36,655 nucleotides of DNA from Nonomuraea cypriaca (GTDB lineage Bacteria > Actinomycetota > Actinomycetes > Streptosporangiales > Streptosporangiaceae): NCBI RefSeq assembly GCF_015645445.1, contig NZ_JADOGI010000102.1, forward strand, positions 1-36,655, in the 5' to 3' direction. This document shows positions 23,563 through 31,328 of this stretch, one piece after another (positions within the stretch are counted from its first letter, which is position 1; each line of letters opens with the position of its first letter). Both the position numbers and the translations under genes were made by a program. The notes under the pieces were generated by a model, which was not told the DNA's origin, searched no databases, and was given only the letters and a program-made list of their open reading frames with translations.

Positions 23563-24588
23563 TCAGCCGCGGTAGTGCTCGGCCAGCGCGGTGAACGCGG
23601 CCTTGGGTTCCCATTGCATGCCGGGGTAGGTGTCGCCGTGGCGGTCGTCGAGCACTTTGACGATGCCGTAGCTGGCCAGGTCGAGGTCGTCACGGGGGTC
23701 GCCGCCGGGGCGGTGTGGGAAGTTGCCGAGCGCGAAGAGGAAGACGAAGGCGCTGTCGACGCCTTCCTCGTCGAAGATCTCCAGCAGCTCACGCAGGTTC
23801 GCGGCCTGGCCGGCTTCGTCGCGGATGTACTCGCCGGTCAGTCGGACGGGTGCGCCGGTGTCCTTGTCGTACTCGACGATCTCCAGGCCCCGGGCGCCGC
23901 TGTCGGCCGCGCCCCGGTAGGTGGCGGTGCCGAACTCGGTGATCGCGACCGGCTTGCCCTGCGCGACGAGAGTGCGTACGCCCTCGCTGAACCGGCCGGC
24001 GACCTCGGCCGACCGGTAGAGATCCACGCCCACGATGTCGAAGGGGGCCCAGTCGACGCGCTCCAGCGGTATGGCGGCGTAGGTCATCTTGCCGTCGAAT
24101 CGTTCGCGGATGAGCGTCACGGCGTTGCCGAGGAACTCGTTGACACGTGCGCTGAGCTCGCCGACCCGCTCGCGCAGGCGATCCCGCTGGTTCAGCAGCA
24201 GGTCGAGCCGGACGTCCTCGGTTTCGCCCGGCACGAACCCCTTGTTCTTCAGGCTCAGCTCGGCGCCGGCGACGAACACGACCTCGGCTCCCCGCCGCCG
24301 GAGCCGCTCCGCGCGCTCCGCGCAGTCGGCGAACAGCGCGAGCATCTCCTCGGTGGTCAGCTCGAGAGGGTAGGGCGAGAACCAGACCTCCAGGCCGAGG
24401 TCGGCGGCGTACGTCGCGGCCAGCTCCAGCCGCTCCGGATCACCGCCCATGACACGGACCGCGGTGCAGTGCAGGTCGTCACGGATGATTTCCAGCTCGC
24501 GCCTGACCACGTCCGGGTCGAAGCGCTCTCGGGAGATCGCTCCCCCGCTGATGAAGCCCGTGTCGTAGCTGATGCCCTTGGCCCGCAT
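23563..24588 (-). CDS. Predicted TIM-barrel glycoside-hydrolase-like protein (often mislabelled abortive infection protein)
   Basis: The 341-aa protein has no signal peptide and is intact. Its strands (LHCTAVRVMGGDPERLELAA, LGLEVWFSPYPLE, PFDIVGVDLYRS, KPVAITEFGTATYRGA) follow the clan GH-A TIM barrel, with Glu in ITEFG at the usual nucleophile position. Database entries for this actinomycete family commonly carry the name abortive infection protein, for which I know of no experimental basis. The true substrate is unknown. ATG 24588 is preceded by only a weak AAGGACC. It is divergent from a TetR gene that probably controls it. Confidence 0.7.
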   Translation of the reverse strand: MRAKGISYDTGFISGGAISRERFDPDVVRRELEIIRDDLHCTAVRVMGGDPERLELAATYAADLGLEVWFSPYPLELTTEEMLALFADCAERAERLRRRGAEVVFVAGAELSLKNKGFVPGETEDVRLDLLLNQRDRLRERVGELSARVNEFLGNAVTLIRERFDGKMTYAAIPLERVDWAPFDIVGVDLYRSAEVAGRFSEGVRTLVAQGKPVAITEFGTATYRGAADSGARGLEIVEYDKDTGAPVRLTGEYIRDEAGQAANLRELLEIFDEEGVDSAFVFLFALGNFPHRPGGDPRDDLDLASYGIVKVLDDRHGDTYPGMQWEPKAAFTALAEHYRG

Positions 24589-24637
24589 GGGTCTGGTCCT
24601 TCCTGTCGGCCGGAGAGCCCGAGGCTACGAAAAAAAA

Positions 24638-24649
24638 TGCGTACACGCA
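24638..24649. promoter_or_regulatory. Palindrome in the divergent TIM-barrel/TetR promoter region
   Basis: TGCGT-AC-ACGCA has perfect 5-bp arms and lies between the divergent start codons at 24588 and 24681. A run of eight A (24630-24637), rare in this genome, lies directly beside it. It is a likely site for the TetR protein encoded at 24681. Confidence 0.5.
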
Positions 24650-24680
24650 AGTTTGCATTCTCCGCATGTAAGGTGGGACG

Positions 24681-25358
24681 GTGACCACAAGACAGGACGG
24701 GTTGCGGGAGCGGAAGAAGCAGGCCACCCGGGAGGCGTTGCGCGAGGCGGCGCTGCGACTGGCCCTTGAGCGTGGGCCTGACAACGTGCGCGTCGACGAC
24801 ATCGCCGAGGCCGCCGGGGTCTCGCCACGGACCTACAACAACTACTTCTCCAGTCGCGAGCAGGCGATCGTCGCCGCCGTCACCGCCGAACGGGAGTCAC
24901 GAGTCGCCGCGGCGGTAGCCGCCAGGCCCGAAGGCGTCCGCCTCGCCGACGCCGTCATCGACGCGATCGTGGAGCAGTACACCGACCCGGGTGAGCACGG
25001 TCGCGACGCGCTGCTGCTGATCACCACCCGTCCCGCGCTGCGCGACGCGTTCGTCGACACCGCCGGCGCGATCACACATCCCCTCGCCGACGCGATCGCC
25101 GACCGCCTGGGCGACACCGACCGGCCAGGTGACACCGGCCAGCTGGGCGGCACCGACCGGTACACCGCCCGCGTCCTCGCGGCGAGCGTGGCCGCGGCGG
25201 TTCAGGTCGCGCTCGAACAATGGGTACGGCCCGCCGCCCCGTCCCCCGCGACCGGGCTCGTCGTACTGGCCGGCTCGCTACCCGACCTGCTCCGCGCCGC
25301 GCTCGCACCGCTCACACCAGCGCTCGACGCCGCCGAAGAACGACCACGACGACGGTGA
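24681..25358 (+). CDS. TetR-family regulator
   Basis: The 225-aa protein has an N-terminal TetR domain (about 9-55; KKQATREALREAALRLALER, DDIAEAAGVSPRTYNNYFSS). A helical ligand domain follows, with an insert of repeated short GDTD/RPGDTGQLGGTD segments around residues 143-157. The DNA repeats there (GACACCGACCGG-like) suggest slippage expansion. GTG 24681 follows AAGGTGGG. Its neighbour across the divergent promoter is the TIM-barrel gene, its probable target. Confidence 0.9.
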   Translation: MTTRQDGLRERKKQATREALREAALRLALERGPDNVRVDDIAEAAGVSPRTYNNYFSSREQAIVAAVTAERESRVAAAVAARPEGVRLADAVIDAIVEQYTDPGEHGRDALLLITTRPALRDAFVDTAGAITHPLADAIADRLGDTDRPGDTGQLGGTDRYTARVLAASVAAAVQVALEQWVRPAAPSPATGLVVLAGSLPDLLRAALAPLTPALDAAEERPRRR

Positions 25359-25388
25359 CAGGGCTGTCCATGCGCCCACGGCGGAAGG

Positions 25389-27068
25389 TCACTTTCCGGT
25401 GGTACGGGAGGCCAGTTGGCCGGCGACGTCCTTGGCCGGGTTGAGCACCTCTTCCTCGCCCAACGCGGTGGTGTCGGAGTCGGGACCCGTGGTCGTGGCC
25501 ACGGTGGACAGACCTCCGAACGTTACTTCGACGACCTGACCGCCCACGCGGTAGAAGATGATCGCCTCGCGCCTGTTGACAATCTTGTCGCTCGTGCTGA
25601 TCTGCGCGAACGCCTCCTCACCGATCCCGCTCAGCGTGATCGGCTTGCTCTCCTTCGCCAGTTGCTGGTCCTCGGGCACACCGGCGGGTGCCGTGCCGGC
25701 GTCCTTCTTCTCCTGCTGGAACTTGGCGCGGGCCGCGGCCGCTCCTTCCTTCATGGTCGACACGTTCACCCGCAGATTCACCATGTTGTACGTGGCCTCG
25801 CTCCGGCCCTCGGGGTCGAAGATGCTGCTCCAACTGCACGTCGCCCAGCGTTCACCGGAGTACGCGCTGTTGCGGGCGCTGGTCCTGGCCTTGCCGACGT
25901 ATTTCCGCACGGTCTGCTCGGGGAGCGCCTTGCACACGTCCTGGCCTCTGGAGGCGGCGGTGATCCGGGTGACCTCGCCGTCCTCGCTCTGGGAGTCTCC
26001 CTTGAGCAGGGCGGTGGAGAACGCCTTCGCCGCCTCCTGCGCGGAGCGCATCACCTGCGACTCGGATAGCTGTTCGTAGCCGCCGTTGAGGCCGGGCAGG
26101 CTGTCGTAGCCGCCGTATCGGAGGTGTACGAGGGCGCCGGACAGCTGGAAGGTTATCTCGGCGTCCACGGCCTTCGTCGACGTGTCCGTGCTCACGGACG
26201 TGAAGGCGTATGACGCCTCACCGAGGCCGGAAACGCTCACCAGTTCGCCGAACCTGGACCCCTCGGGCGGATCGTTCAGCATGCTCTGGGTGTTTTCCTT
26301 CTGGATGGCGAAGTGTTGTTTCGCGTCGAAACCGCCTCGGGTCTTCTCGTACGTGGTCAGGACCACTTCGAGGTCGCGTTTCTGCTCGACCTGGCCCCTC
26401 GGCTGCTCGCCCGACTCCCACGCACAGGTGCTTTCCGTGGACGACATCGTGGAGGTGTCGTCCGCGGGATTTTCCTCCGCGTTGCGTACGAGCTTCTTCA
26501 GTAGGTCGGCGGGGAAGATCGAGCAGAGGTCCTCGCCCTTGAACGAGGCCAGCTTGGCGGTCGGCCGCTCGCTCTCCGAGGTGCCCTTCCCCGCCTGCTC
26601 ACCGCTCGGCTCGCCACCCTCGTCGTCGCCGGACAGCAACGCGAAGGCGCCGGCGCCACCGCCGCCGAGCAGGACGAGGGCGACAATCGAGGCGATCAGG
26701 ATGGCCGGCCGGGTGCCGCGCGTCGGCCCGCTCGCCGGCCCCTGCCCACCGGGACGCCCGGGACCGCCCTCCCAGCCTCCTCCAGGCCCGCCCGGGCCTC
26801 CGGGGCCGCCCGGACCTCCAGGCCCGCCCGGGCCGTAAGGACCACCGGGGCCGCCCTGACCGCCCGGGCCGTAAGGACCACCGGGGCCGCCCGGGCCTCC
26901 GGGGTGGCCATGCTGCGGAGGGTGGGGCCTTGGCGGGCCCTGGCCCGGACCTCCCCACGACGGTCCCGCGGGTCCGGGCATCGGCTGACCAGGGTGCCGC
27001 GGGCCGGGCATCGGGTTGCCGAAGCGTGGGTCGGCGGGGCCGCCCTGTCCTTGGGGCGGGTATGACAT
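25389..27068 (-). CDS. Membrane-anchored protein: collagen-like Pro/Gly N-terminus and two DUF3558-like domains
   Basis: The 559-aa protein has three parts. Residues 1-115 are Pro/Gly-rich with GPGGPGG-type repeats. One membrane helix lies at about 121-146. The rest is extracellular, with two copies of a module of about 190 residues. Copy 1 starts at EDLCSIFPADLLKKLV (Cys182) and copy 2 at QDVCKALPEQTVRKYV. Each has a second Cys (TCAWES, TCSWSS), a GLGEASYAF or GIGEEAFAQ segment and a final beta motif (LVHLRYGG, VVEVTFGG). This pattern is close to the DUF3558 lipoprotein family. ATG 27068 begins the Pro-rich tail naturally; the frame stays open upstream without homology. Its function is unknown; exposure on the cell surface is inferred. 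Confidence 0.82.
   Translation of the reverse strand: MSYPPQGQGGPADPRFGNPMPGPRHPGQPMPGPAGPSWGGPGQGPPRPHPPQHGHPGGPGGPGGPYGPGGQGGPGGPYGPGGPGGPGGPGGPGGPGGGWEGGPGRPGGQGPASGPTRGTRPAILIASIVALVLLGGGGAGAFALLSGDDEGGEPSGEQAGKGTSESERPTAKLASFKGEDLCSIFPADLLKKLVRNAEENPADDTSTMSSTESTCAWESGEQPRGQVEQKRDLEVVLTTYEKTRGGFDAKQHFAIQKENTQSMLNDPPEGSRFGELVSVSGLGEASYAFTSVSTDTSTKAVDAEITFQLSGALVHLRYGGYDSLPGLNGGYEQLSESQVMRSAQEAAKAFSTALLKGDSQSEDGEVTRITAASRGQDVCKALPEQTVRKYVGKARTSARNSAYSGERWATCSWSSIFDPEGRSEATYNMVNLRVNVSTMKEGAAAARAKFQQEKKDAGTAPAGVPEDQQLAKESKPITLSGIGEEAFAQISTSDKIVNRREAIIFYRVGGQVVEVTFGGLSTVATTTGPDSDTTALGEEEVLNPAKDVAGQLASRTTGK
26825..26892. repeat. 36-bp tandem repeat inside the collagen-like segment
   Basis: The unit beginning CGCCCGGGCCGTAAGGACCA at 26825 recurs at 26861, a 36-bp period coding for 12 residues (GGPYGPGGQGGP-like). 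It is flanked by shorter 9-bp and 18-bp GGP repeats from about 26770 to 26910. Length variation by slippage is likely. Confidence 0.6.
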
Positions 27069-27138
27069 GACGATCAATCCTACGGGAGTGGTTTGGTGTG
27101 AATTTGGCGTCAGCACGTGTGGTGGGGATGACCGGCGC

Positions 27139-27477
27139 TCAGGGCATCGGCAGCGGTGGCACCTCATCGAGCCAAATCTCCCGAGCCGCGTCGTAGCACC
27201 GTCCGAGCTCGTGGCTCGGCTGGCGCCGCAGCTCGCCTTTGGCGATCTTCTCCGAGGGCGTACGAGGCAGCGACGTACGGAACTCCCAGTACCTGGGCAC
27301 CTTGAACGAGGCCAGACGCTCCCGCGTGTGGCGCAGGAGGTCGTCCAGCGAGAGCTCCCCGTCACAAACGGCCACGACGTAAGCCTTGATCTCCTCGCCG
27401 CGTATGTCGTCGGCCACCGGCACGTACGCGCACAACCGCACCCCTGGGTGGCTCTCCGGGGAGGCGGCGGAGCCCGC
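27139..27477 (-). pseudogene. C-terminal fragment of an AMP-binding acyl-CoA ligase
   Basis: The frame encodes SPESHPGVRLCAYVPVADDI, then RGEEIKAYVVAVCDGELS and ASFKVPRYWEFRTSLPRTPS, ending in EKIAKGELRRQ. This is the C-terminal domain of an adenylate-forming acyl-CoA ligase, including the catalytic Lys region (SEKIAK). The N-terminal 400 or so residues with the ATP-binding motifs are absent; upstream of 27477 the frame loses homology. It could not carry out adenylation alone. Fragment end and the ssuD upstream region lie only about 120 nt apart, so a deletion joined them. Confidence 0.75.
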
Positions 27478-27598
27478 CCAGGTCGCGAACTGACCGGTCC
27501 GTCTGGGTGAAGAACGTGGGCGAACGGCCCGGCGCGTACGACGCCCTGCTGCGCGTCAACGGCTCCGAGCAGGCACGTGAGCCGCGTAACTATGCTTT

Positions 27599-27617
27599 AC
27601 CTACATGCACAGTAGGT
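27599..27617. promoter_or_regulatory. Inverted repeat upstream of ssuD
   Basis: ACCTAC (27599-27604) and GTAGGT (27612-27617) are perfect arms with a 7-nt spacer, followed by TTTTAT, 40 nt before the ssuD start. It may be an operator for a sulfur regulator or part of a promoter; TTTACC (27596) and TTTATG lie on either side of it. Confidence 0.4.
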
Positions 27618-27656
27618 TTTATGGTGATGGGAGCCCAGAACAGAAGAGGAAGACCC

Positions 27657-28715
27657 ATGACTCTCCAGTTCCTCTGGTACATCCCGAACCAGGCCCGGCC
27701 CGGACACCGCGGCGACGACGCCGTCTCGAACCACAACAGCCTGGAAACCCTCACCAGCCACGCCCAAGCCCTCGAAGGGCACGGATGGGACGGGGCGCTC
27801 ATCGGCACCGGATGGGGGCGGCCGGACACCTTCACGGTCGCCACCGCGCTGGCCGCGCGGACGACGACGTTCCGCCCGCTGATCGCGATCAGGCCCGGCT
27901 ACTGGCATCCGGCCAACTTCGCCTCCGCCGCCGCGACGCTGGACCATCTCACCGGGGGCCGGGTGCTGGTCAACATCGTGTCGGGCAAGGACGACCTGGC
28001 GGCGTACGGCGACAGCGAAGGCGGCCAGGCCCACCGCTACGCGCGTACCAAGGAATTCCTCCAGATCGTGCGCAGGCTGTGGACCGAGGAGAACCTCACC
28101 TACCACGGCGAGCACTTCAGCGTCACCGACTCCACCGTGGTGCCGAGAACGGTCGTCAGGGGCGAACGCCGGCACCCCCGGCTCTACTTCGGCGGCGCTT
28201 CGGAAGCCGCCGAGCAGGTGGCCGCCACCGAGGCCGACATCCAGCTCTTCTGGGGCGAGCCACTCGACGGCGTCGGCGAGCGGATCGAGCGGCTCAAGCG
28301 ACTCAGCGAGAAGCTCGGACGTGAGCACCCGCCACTGGAGTTCGGGCTGCGGATCACCACGCTGGTACGCGACACCACCGAACAGGCCTGGGCCGACGCC
28401 GAGGCCAAGGTCGAGCAGATGGCGGGAAACGACACCGCGCGCAACCCGAACTGGCGCGCCGCCGTCGGCCAGCAGCGGCTGCTCGACCTGGCCGCGCGGG
28501 GCGAGGTGCTCGACGACAACCTCTACACCACCCCCGGCAAGTACGGCGGCGGCGGCGCGGGCACCACCTGGCTGGTCGGCTCGGCCGAGGACGTGGCGAA
28601 GTCGCTGCGTAAGTACCAGGCCCTCGGCATCACCCACTTCGTGCTCTCCGACACCCCCTACCTGCCGGAGATCAAACGCCAGGGCGACCGGCTCCTACCG
28701 CTGTTGCGCGAGTAA
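27657..28715 (+). CDS. ssuD: FMNH2-dependent alkanesulfonate monooxygenase
   Basis: The 352-aa protein is an LLM-class flavin enzyme of SsuD type: MTLQFLWYIPNQ at the start, DGALIGTGWGRPDTFTVATA (about 44-63), RPGYWHPANFASAAATLDHL (about 82-101) and GGRVLVNIVSGKDD. SsuD uses FMNH2 and O2 to cleave the C-S bond of alkanesulfonates, releasing sulfite and an aldehyde. The gene looks complete. ATG 27657 follows AGAGGAAG. The frame is open further upstream without homology. The flavin reductase that would supply FMNH2 (28830-29342) and the sulfonate transporter genes (29812-32376) follow on the opposite strand. Confidence 0.92.
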   Translation: MTLQFLWYIPNQARPGHRGDDAVSNHNSLETLTSHAQALEGHGWDGALIGTGWGRPDTFTVATALAARTTTFRPLIAIRPGYWHPANFASAAATLDHLTGGRVLVNIVSGKDDLAAYGDSEGGQAHRYARTKEFLQIVRRLWTEENLTYHGEHFSVTDSTVVPRTVVRGERRHPRLYFGGASEAAEQVAATEADIQLFWGEPLDGVGERIERLKRLSEKLGREHPPLEFGLRITTLVRDTTEQAWADAEAKVEQMAGNDTARNPNWRAAVGQQRLLDLAARGEVLDDNLYTTPGKYGGGGAGTTWLVGSAEDVAKSLRKYQALGITHFVLSDTPYLPEIKRQGDRLLPLLRE

Positions 28716-28745
28716 CCCGGTCTCGTCCGGCGCGCTACGGGTGAC

Positions 28746-28781
28746 GCGGCCGCGTGAACACCGCCTCCACGACGCGGCCGC
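28746..28781. terminator. Bidirectional hairpin between ssuD and the flavin reductase
   Basis: GCGGCCGCGT (28746-28755) and ACGCGGCCGC (28772-28781) are perfect 10-bp arms with a 16-nt loop between the convergent genes. Confidence 0.55.
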
Positions 28782-28829
28782 CCTTCCTGACCGGCACGCG
28801 GTCCGCGACGTGGTGGACGACGGTGTGTT

Positions 28830-29342
28830 TCAGGAGTCGGGGTGGGCCAGGAAGCGGCCGAAGCGGCCCTGGTGGTAGAGGAGCGGGCGACCGGTACGGT
28901 GCACGTCCGCCTCGGCCACCAGGCCGACGACCAGGAGGTGGTCGCCGACCTCGGCTCTCTCGTAGGGCAGGCAGAGCAGGTGCGCCGAGACGTCCTGCAG
29001 CAACGGGGCACCCAGCGGTCCCGGCCGCCAGCGGGTGGGCTCGGCGAACCGGTCGATGCTCCTGCGCGCGAACCTGGCCGCCAGCTCGGCCTGGTCGCTG
29101 GCCAGGATGTTGACCGCGAAGTGGTCGGCGGCGCTCAGTCGCGGCCAGGTGGTCGAGGAGCGGTCCACGTAGAAGGAGACCAGGGGCGGTTCGACGCTGA
29201 CCGAGGAGAAGGAGGTGGCGGTGAGCCCGACGGGCACGCCGGCGCTCTGCGCGGTGATGACCACGACCCCGCTGGCGTGCACGGCGAGCGCTCGCTTGAA
29301 CTGATCGGCCGCGATGGCGTGATCGGGCAGCGTGTCGGTCAT
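28830..29342 (-). CDS. Flavin reductase (SsuE-like role, HpaC/NTAB-type fold)
   Basis: The 170-aa protein belongs to the flavin-reductase-like split-barrel family: FKRALAVHASGVVVITAQ, VGLTATSFSSVSVEPPLVSF (the flavin-binding segment), FAVNILASDQAELAARFA and HLLCLPYERAEVGDH. It would reduce FMN with NAD(P)H for SsuD encoded nearby. It is not homologous to the enterobacterial flavodoxin-type SsuE, so no symbol is given. ATG 29342 follows GGACGGGGGT. Its 222-nt upstream region follows the second leader peptide (29564-29638) and a hairpin, so its expression may be under attenuation control. Confidence 0.87.
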   Translation of the reverse strand: MTDTLPDHAIAADQFKRALAVHASGVVVITAQSAGVPVGLTATSFSSVSVEPPLVSFYVDRSSTTWPRLSAADHFAVNILASDQAELAARFARRSIDRFAEPTRWRPGPLGAPLLQDVSAHLLCLPYERAEVGDHLLVVGLVAEADVHRTGRPLLYHQGRFGRFLAHPDS

Positions 29343-29529
29343 GCGGGCACCCCCGTCCGACGTACGCGGTCGCCAGGGTGGGCGGATGTCACGGATGGCA
29401 TGATCACGAGAGTTCCTCACGGGAGAAGACATGCTCGCGCGTCGCCCCGGCGACTGTCCGGGGGCGCGGGAGAGGGTTGTCGGCGAGGGCGTGGACGGCG
29501 TCGGCCGCGCCGGGAGCACGAGGGTGCAG

Positions 29530-29547
29530 GCGGGCCTCGTGGCCCGC
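29530..29547 (-). promoter_or_regulatory. Hairpin just after leader peptide 1
   Basis: GCGGGCC and GGCCCGC form a perfect 7-bp stem with a 4-nt loop, starting 17 nt after the leader-peptide stop codon and upstream of the flavin reductase gene. The position fits an attenuator element. Confidence 0.4.
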
Positions 29548-29563
29548 GACCACAAGTCCGTGA

Positions 29564-29638
29564 TCAACGACACTGCGCGCCGGCGACGTGGCCGAAGTCC
29601 ACGTGGGAGCGCCTGGTCAGGAGAAGGCCCTGGCTCAT
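29564..29638 (-). CDS. Leader peptide 1 (24 codons, terminal Cys), upstream of flavin reductase
   Basis: The frame from ATG 29638 to TGA 29564-29566 encodes MSQGLLLTRRSHVDFGHV followed by AGAQCR. It matches leader peptide 2 (32519-32593) at 17 of 24 residues, with shared TRRxHVDxGHVAxAQC. I recall short actinomycete leader peptides with RRxHVD and a late Cys before sulfur-assimilation genes; a Cys codon one codon before the stop would let slow Cys-tRNA supply stall the ribosome and alter the downstream RNA structure. No separate ribosome-binding site or promoter is visible. The same frame is open upstream to GTG 29815, so this peptide may also be made as the tail of the 83-aa ORF. Confidence 0.7.
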   Translation of the reverse strand: MSQGLLLTRRSHVDFGHVAGAQCR

Positions 29639-29815
29639 ACGTACGACGCTGAGCCGCGGCCGGCGCCACCAGGGCCGTCGCGGCGCGGCGACCTGCTCTT
29701 CCTCCTCGGACTCGGCCTCGTCGTCCGGGAGGTCGTACCAGTGTGTGTCCCCCGGGAGGCCGGTGTGGACGGCCTCGTCGCGATCCTGGCTCATGCCGGT
29801 GATGTACGATCTCAC
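29564..29815 (-). CDS. 83-codon ORF overlapping the ssuB stop; contains leader peptide 1
   Basis: The GTG at 29815 overlaps the ssuB TGA (29812-29814) by GTGA, the same coupling used by rtcB-prfH and the ABC operon here. The upstream 59 codons read VRSYITGMSQDRDEAVHTG, then LPGDTHWYDLPDDEAESEEE and APRRPWWRRPRLSVVR, with third positions almost all G or C, so real coding is likely. The last 24 codons are leader peptide 1. Either a short protein of unknown function has the leader as its tail, or the leader is read from its own internal ATG. The family was not recognised. Confidence 0.5.
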   Translation of the reverse strand: MRSYITGMSQDRDEAVHTGLPGDTHWYDLPDDEAESEEEEQVAAPRRPWWRRPRLSVVRMSQGLLLTRRSHVDFGHVAGAQCR

Positions 29816-30530
29816 GTCGCCGATCTTTCCCTATTAATTTTATCGGGATTCGACACACCGAGTGCCCGGAGCAGTTCGGCCCGGATCTCGCCGGTGCTCC
29901 TGCCCGCGTCGAGCCGCTGCTCGGCCGCGATCCTTCCCTGGTCTAGCACGAGGAGGCGGTCGGCCAGCGCGATCGCCTCGTCCACGTCGTGGGTGACCAG
30001 AAGGACGGCCGGCCGGTGTTCCTCGTACAGGCGGCGCAGCAGGCCGTGCATCTTGAGCCTGGTCAGGGCGTCGAGCGCGCCGAAGGGCTCGTCGGCGAGC
30101 AGCAGCCGGGGCTCGCGTACGAGGGACCGCGCCAGCGCCACCACTGCTGCTCACCGCCGGACAACTCGTTGGGCCAGGCGCGTTCCCGGCCGGCCAGGCC
30201 CACCTCCGCCAGGCTCTCCCGGCCCTTCTGGCGTGCTCCTTCCAGGCCGATCACGACGTTGTCGAGCACCCGCTGCCAGGGCAGCAACCTGGCGTCCTGG
30301 AAGATCACCGAGACCGGCTCAGGCACCTCGACCAGTCCCTCCCCGCTCACGTCGGTGTCGAGCCCGGCCAGGGCCCGCAGCAGCGTGCTCTTGCCCGACC
30401 CGCTCTGACCCAGCAGCGCCACGAACTCCCCTGCCGCGATCTCCAGGTCCAGGTCGTCCAGTACGGCGCGCTCGCCGAACAGGCGGGTCAGGCCCTTGAC
30501 CCGGATCAGCCCGCCAACGTCCGTCGCCAT
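29812..30530 (-). pseudogene. ssuB: Sulfonate ABC transporter ATPase with a one-base frameshift
   Basis: From ATG 30530 (after GGAGAGGAAGG) the frame encodes Walker A LGQSGSGKST, Q-loop VIFQDARLLPW and signature ELSGGEQQ. Immediately after, at about 30145-30155, the reading frame must shift by one missing base to continue with VALARSLVREPRLLLADEPF, the H-loop LLVTHDVDEAIALADR, and the end at 29812. The span is 719 nt, one short of a multiple of three. Unless this is a sequencing error, translation stops being meaningful before Walker B, so no ATPase is made. The start overlaps the ssuC end by 25 nt. Confidence 0.85.
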
Positions 30531-31328
30531 GACAGTGCCTTCCTCTCCACGAGTCGTACTCCGGCGTCGGAGAAGAGGCCGAGCAGGCCGTACAGGACGA
30601 TGCCGACGAGGATCACGTCGGTCTGCCCGTACGTACGCGCCAGGTCCATCATGTAGCCGATGCCGGTGGTGGAGTTGATCAGCTCGGCCACGACCAGGTA
30701 CAGCCAGGCCGTCGTGACCGCGAACCGCATGCCGAGCAGGAAACCGGGCAACGCCCCCGGCAGCACCACCTTCCTGATGAAGGCGCCCCGCCCGAGCCCG
30801 ACGGTCTCCGCCAGCTCCACGTAACGGTTGTCGATGCTCCGCAGCCCGTTGTGCGTATGGATGTAGATCGGTACCAGCACGCCGAGCGTGATGACCGTCA
30901 CCTTCATCACCTCGCCGATGCCCAGCCAGAGGATCAGCAGCGGCATCAGCGCGAGCGCCGGGACGGCCCGCTTGATCTGAACGAGCCCGTCGATCGCGGC
31001 CTCGCCCCAGCGGTTCAGCCCGGACAGCAGTGCGAGGAAGGTGCCGAGCGGCACTCCGAAGGCCAGCCCCAGCAGGACGCGCTGGACGGAGGCGATCAGG
31101 TTCTCCTGCAGGCGGCCGGACTCGACCAGCTCGGCCGTGGTGGTGATCACCGTCCACGGTGCGGACAGGAACCGCGGATCCAGCACGCCGCGCCGAGGCG
31201 GCCGCCCAGACCGCGAGCAGCAGCAGCGGACCCACGAGGAAACCGAACCTGAGCCGCCGGCCGGGCCGCAGACGGCGACGCCTGGGCGGCGGGACGGCCA
31301 CGGCCGGGCGGGAGGCGACGAGCGTCAT
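30506..31328 (-). pseudogene. ssuC: Sulfonate ABC transporter permease with a one-base frameshift
   Basis: ATG 31328 overlaps the ssuA stop (TGATG). The first part reads MTLVASRPAVAV, a basic stretch, then helix FLVGPLLLLAVWAAASA. At about 31190 the frame changes and continues as VLDPRFLSAPWTVITT and the SsuC core: QRVLLGLAFGVPLGTFLALL, AVPALALMPLLILWLGIGE and the EAA-type loop ELAETVGLGRGAFIRKVVLP. The span is 823 nt, one base too many. From position 31186 an internal GTG would give a 226-aa product missing only the first helix, so partial function cannot be excluded. Confidence 0.85.

Noticed and set aside
24630..24637. Run of eight A in a high-GC genome
   Set aside because: Kept only as context for the TetR operator; a single run is not a feature by itself.
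23575..24684. 369-codon plus-strand frame
   Set aside because: It is antisense to the intact TIM-barrel gene, which has recognisable strands and a proper start.
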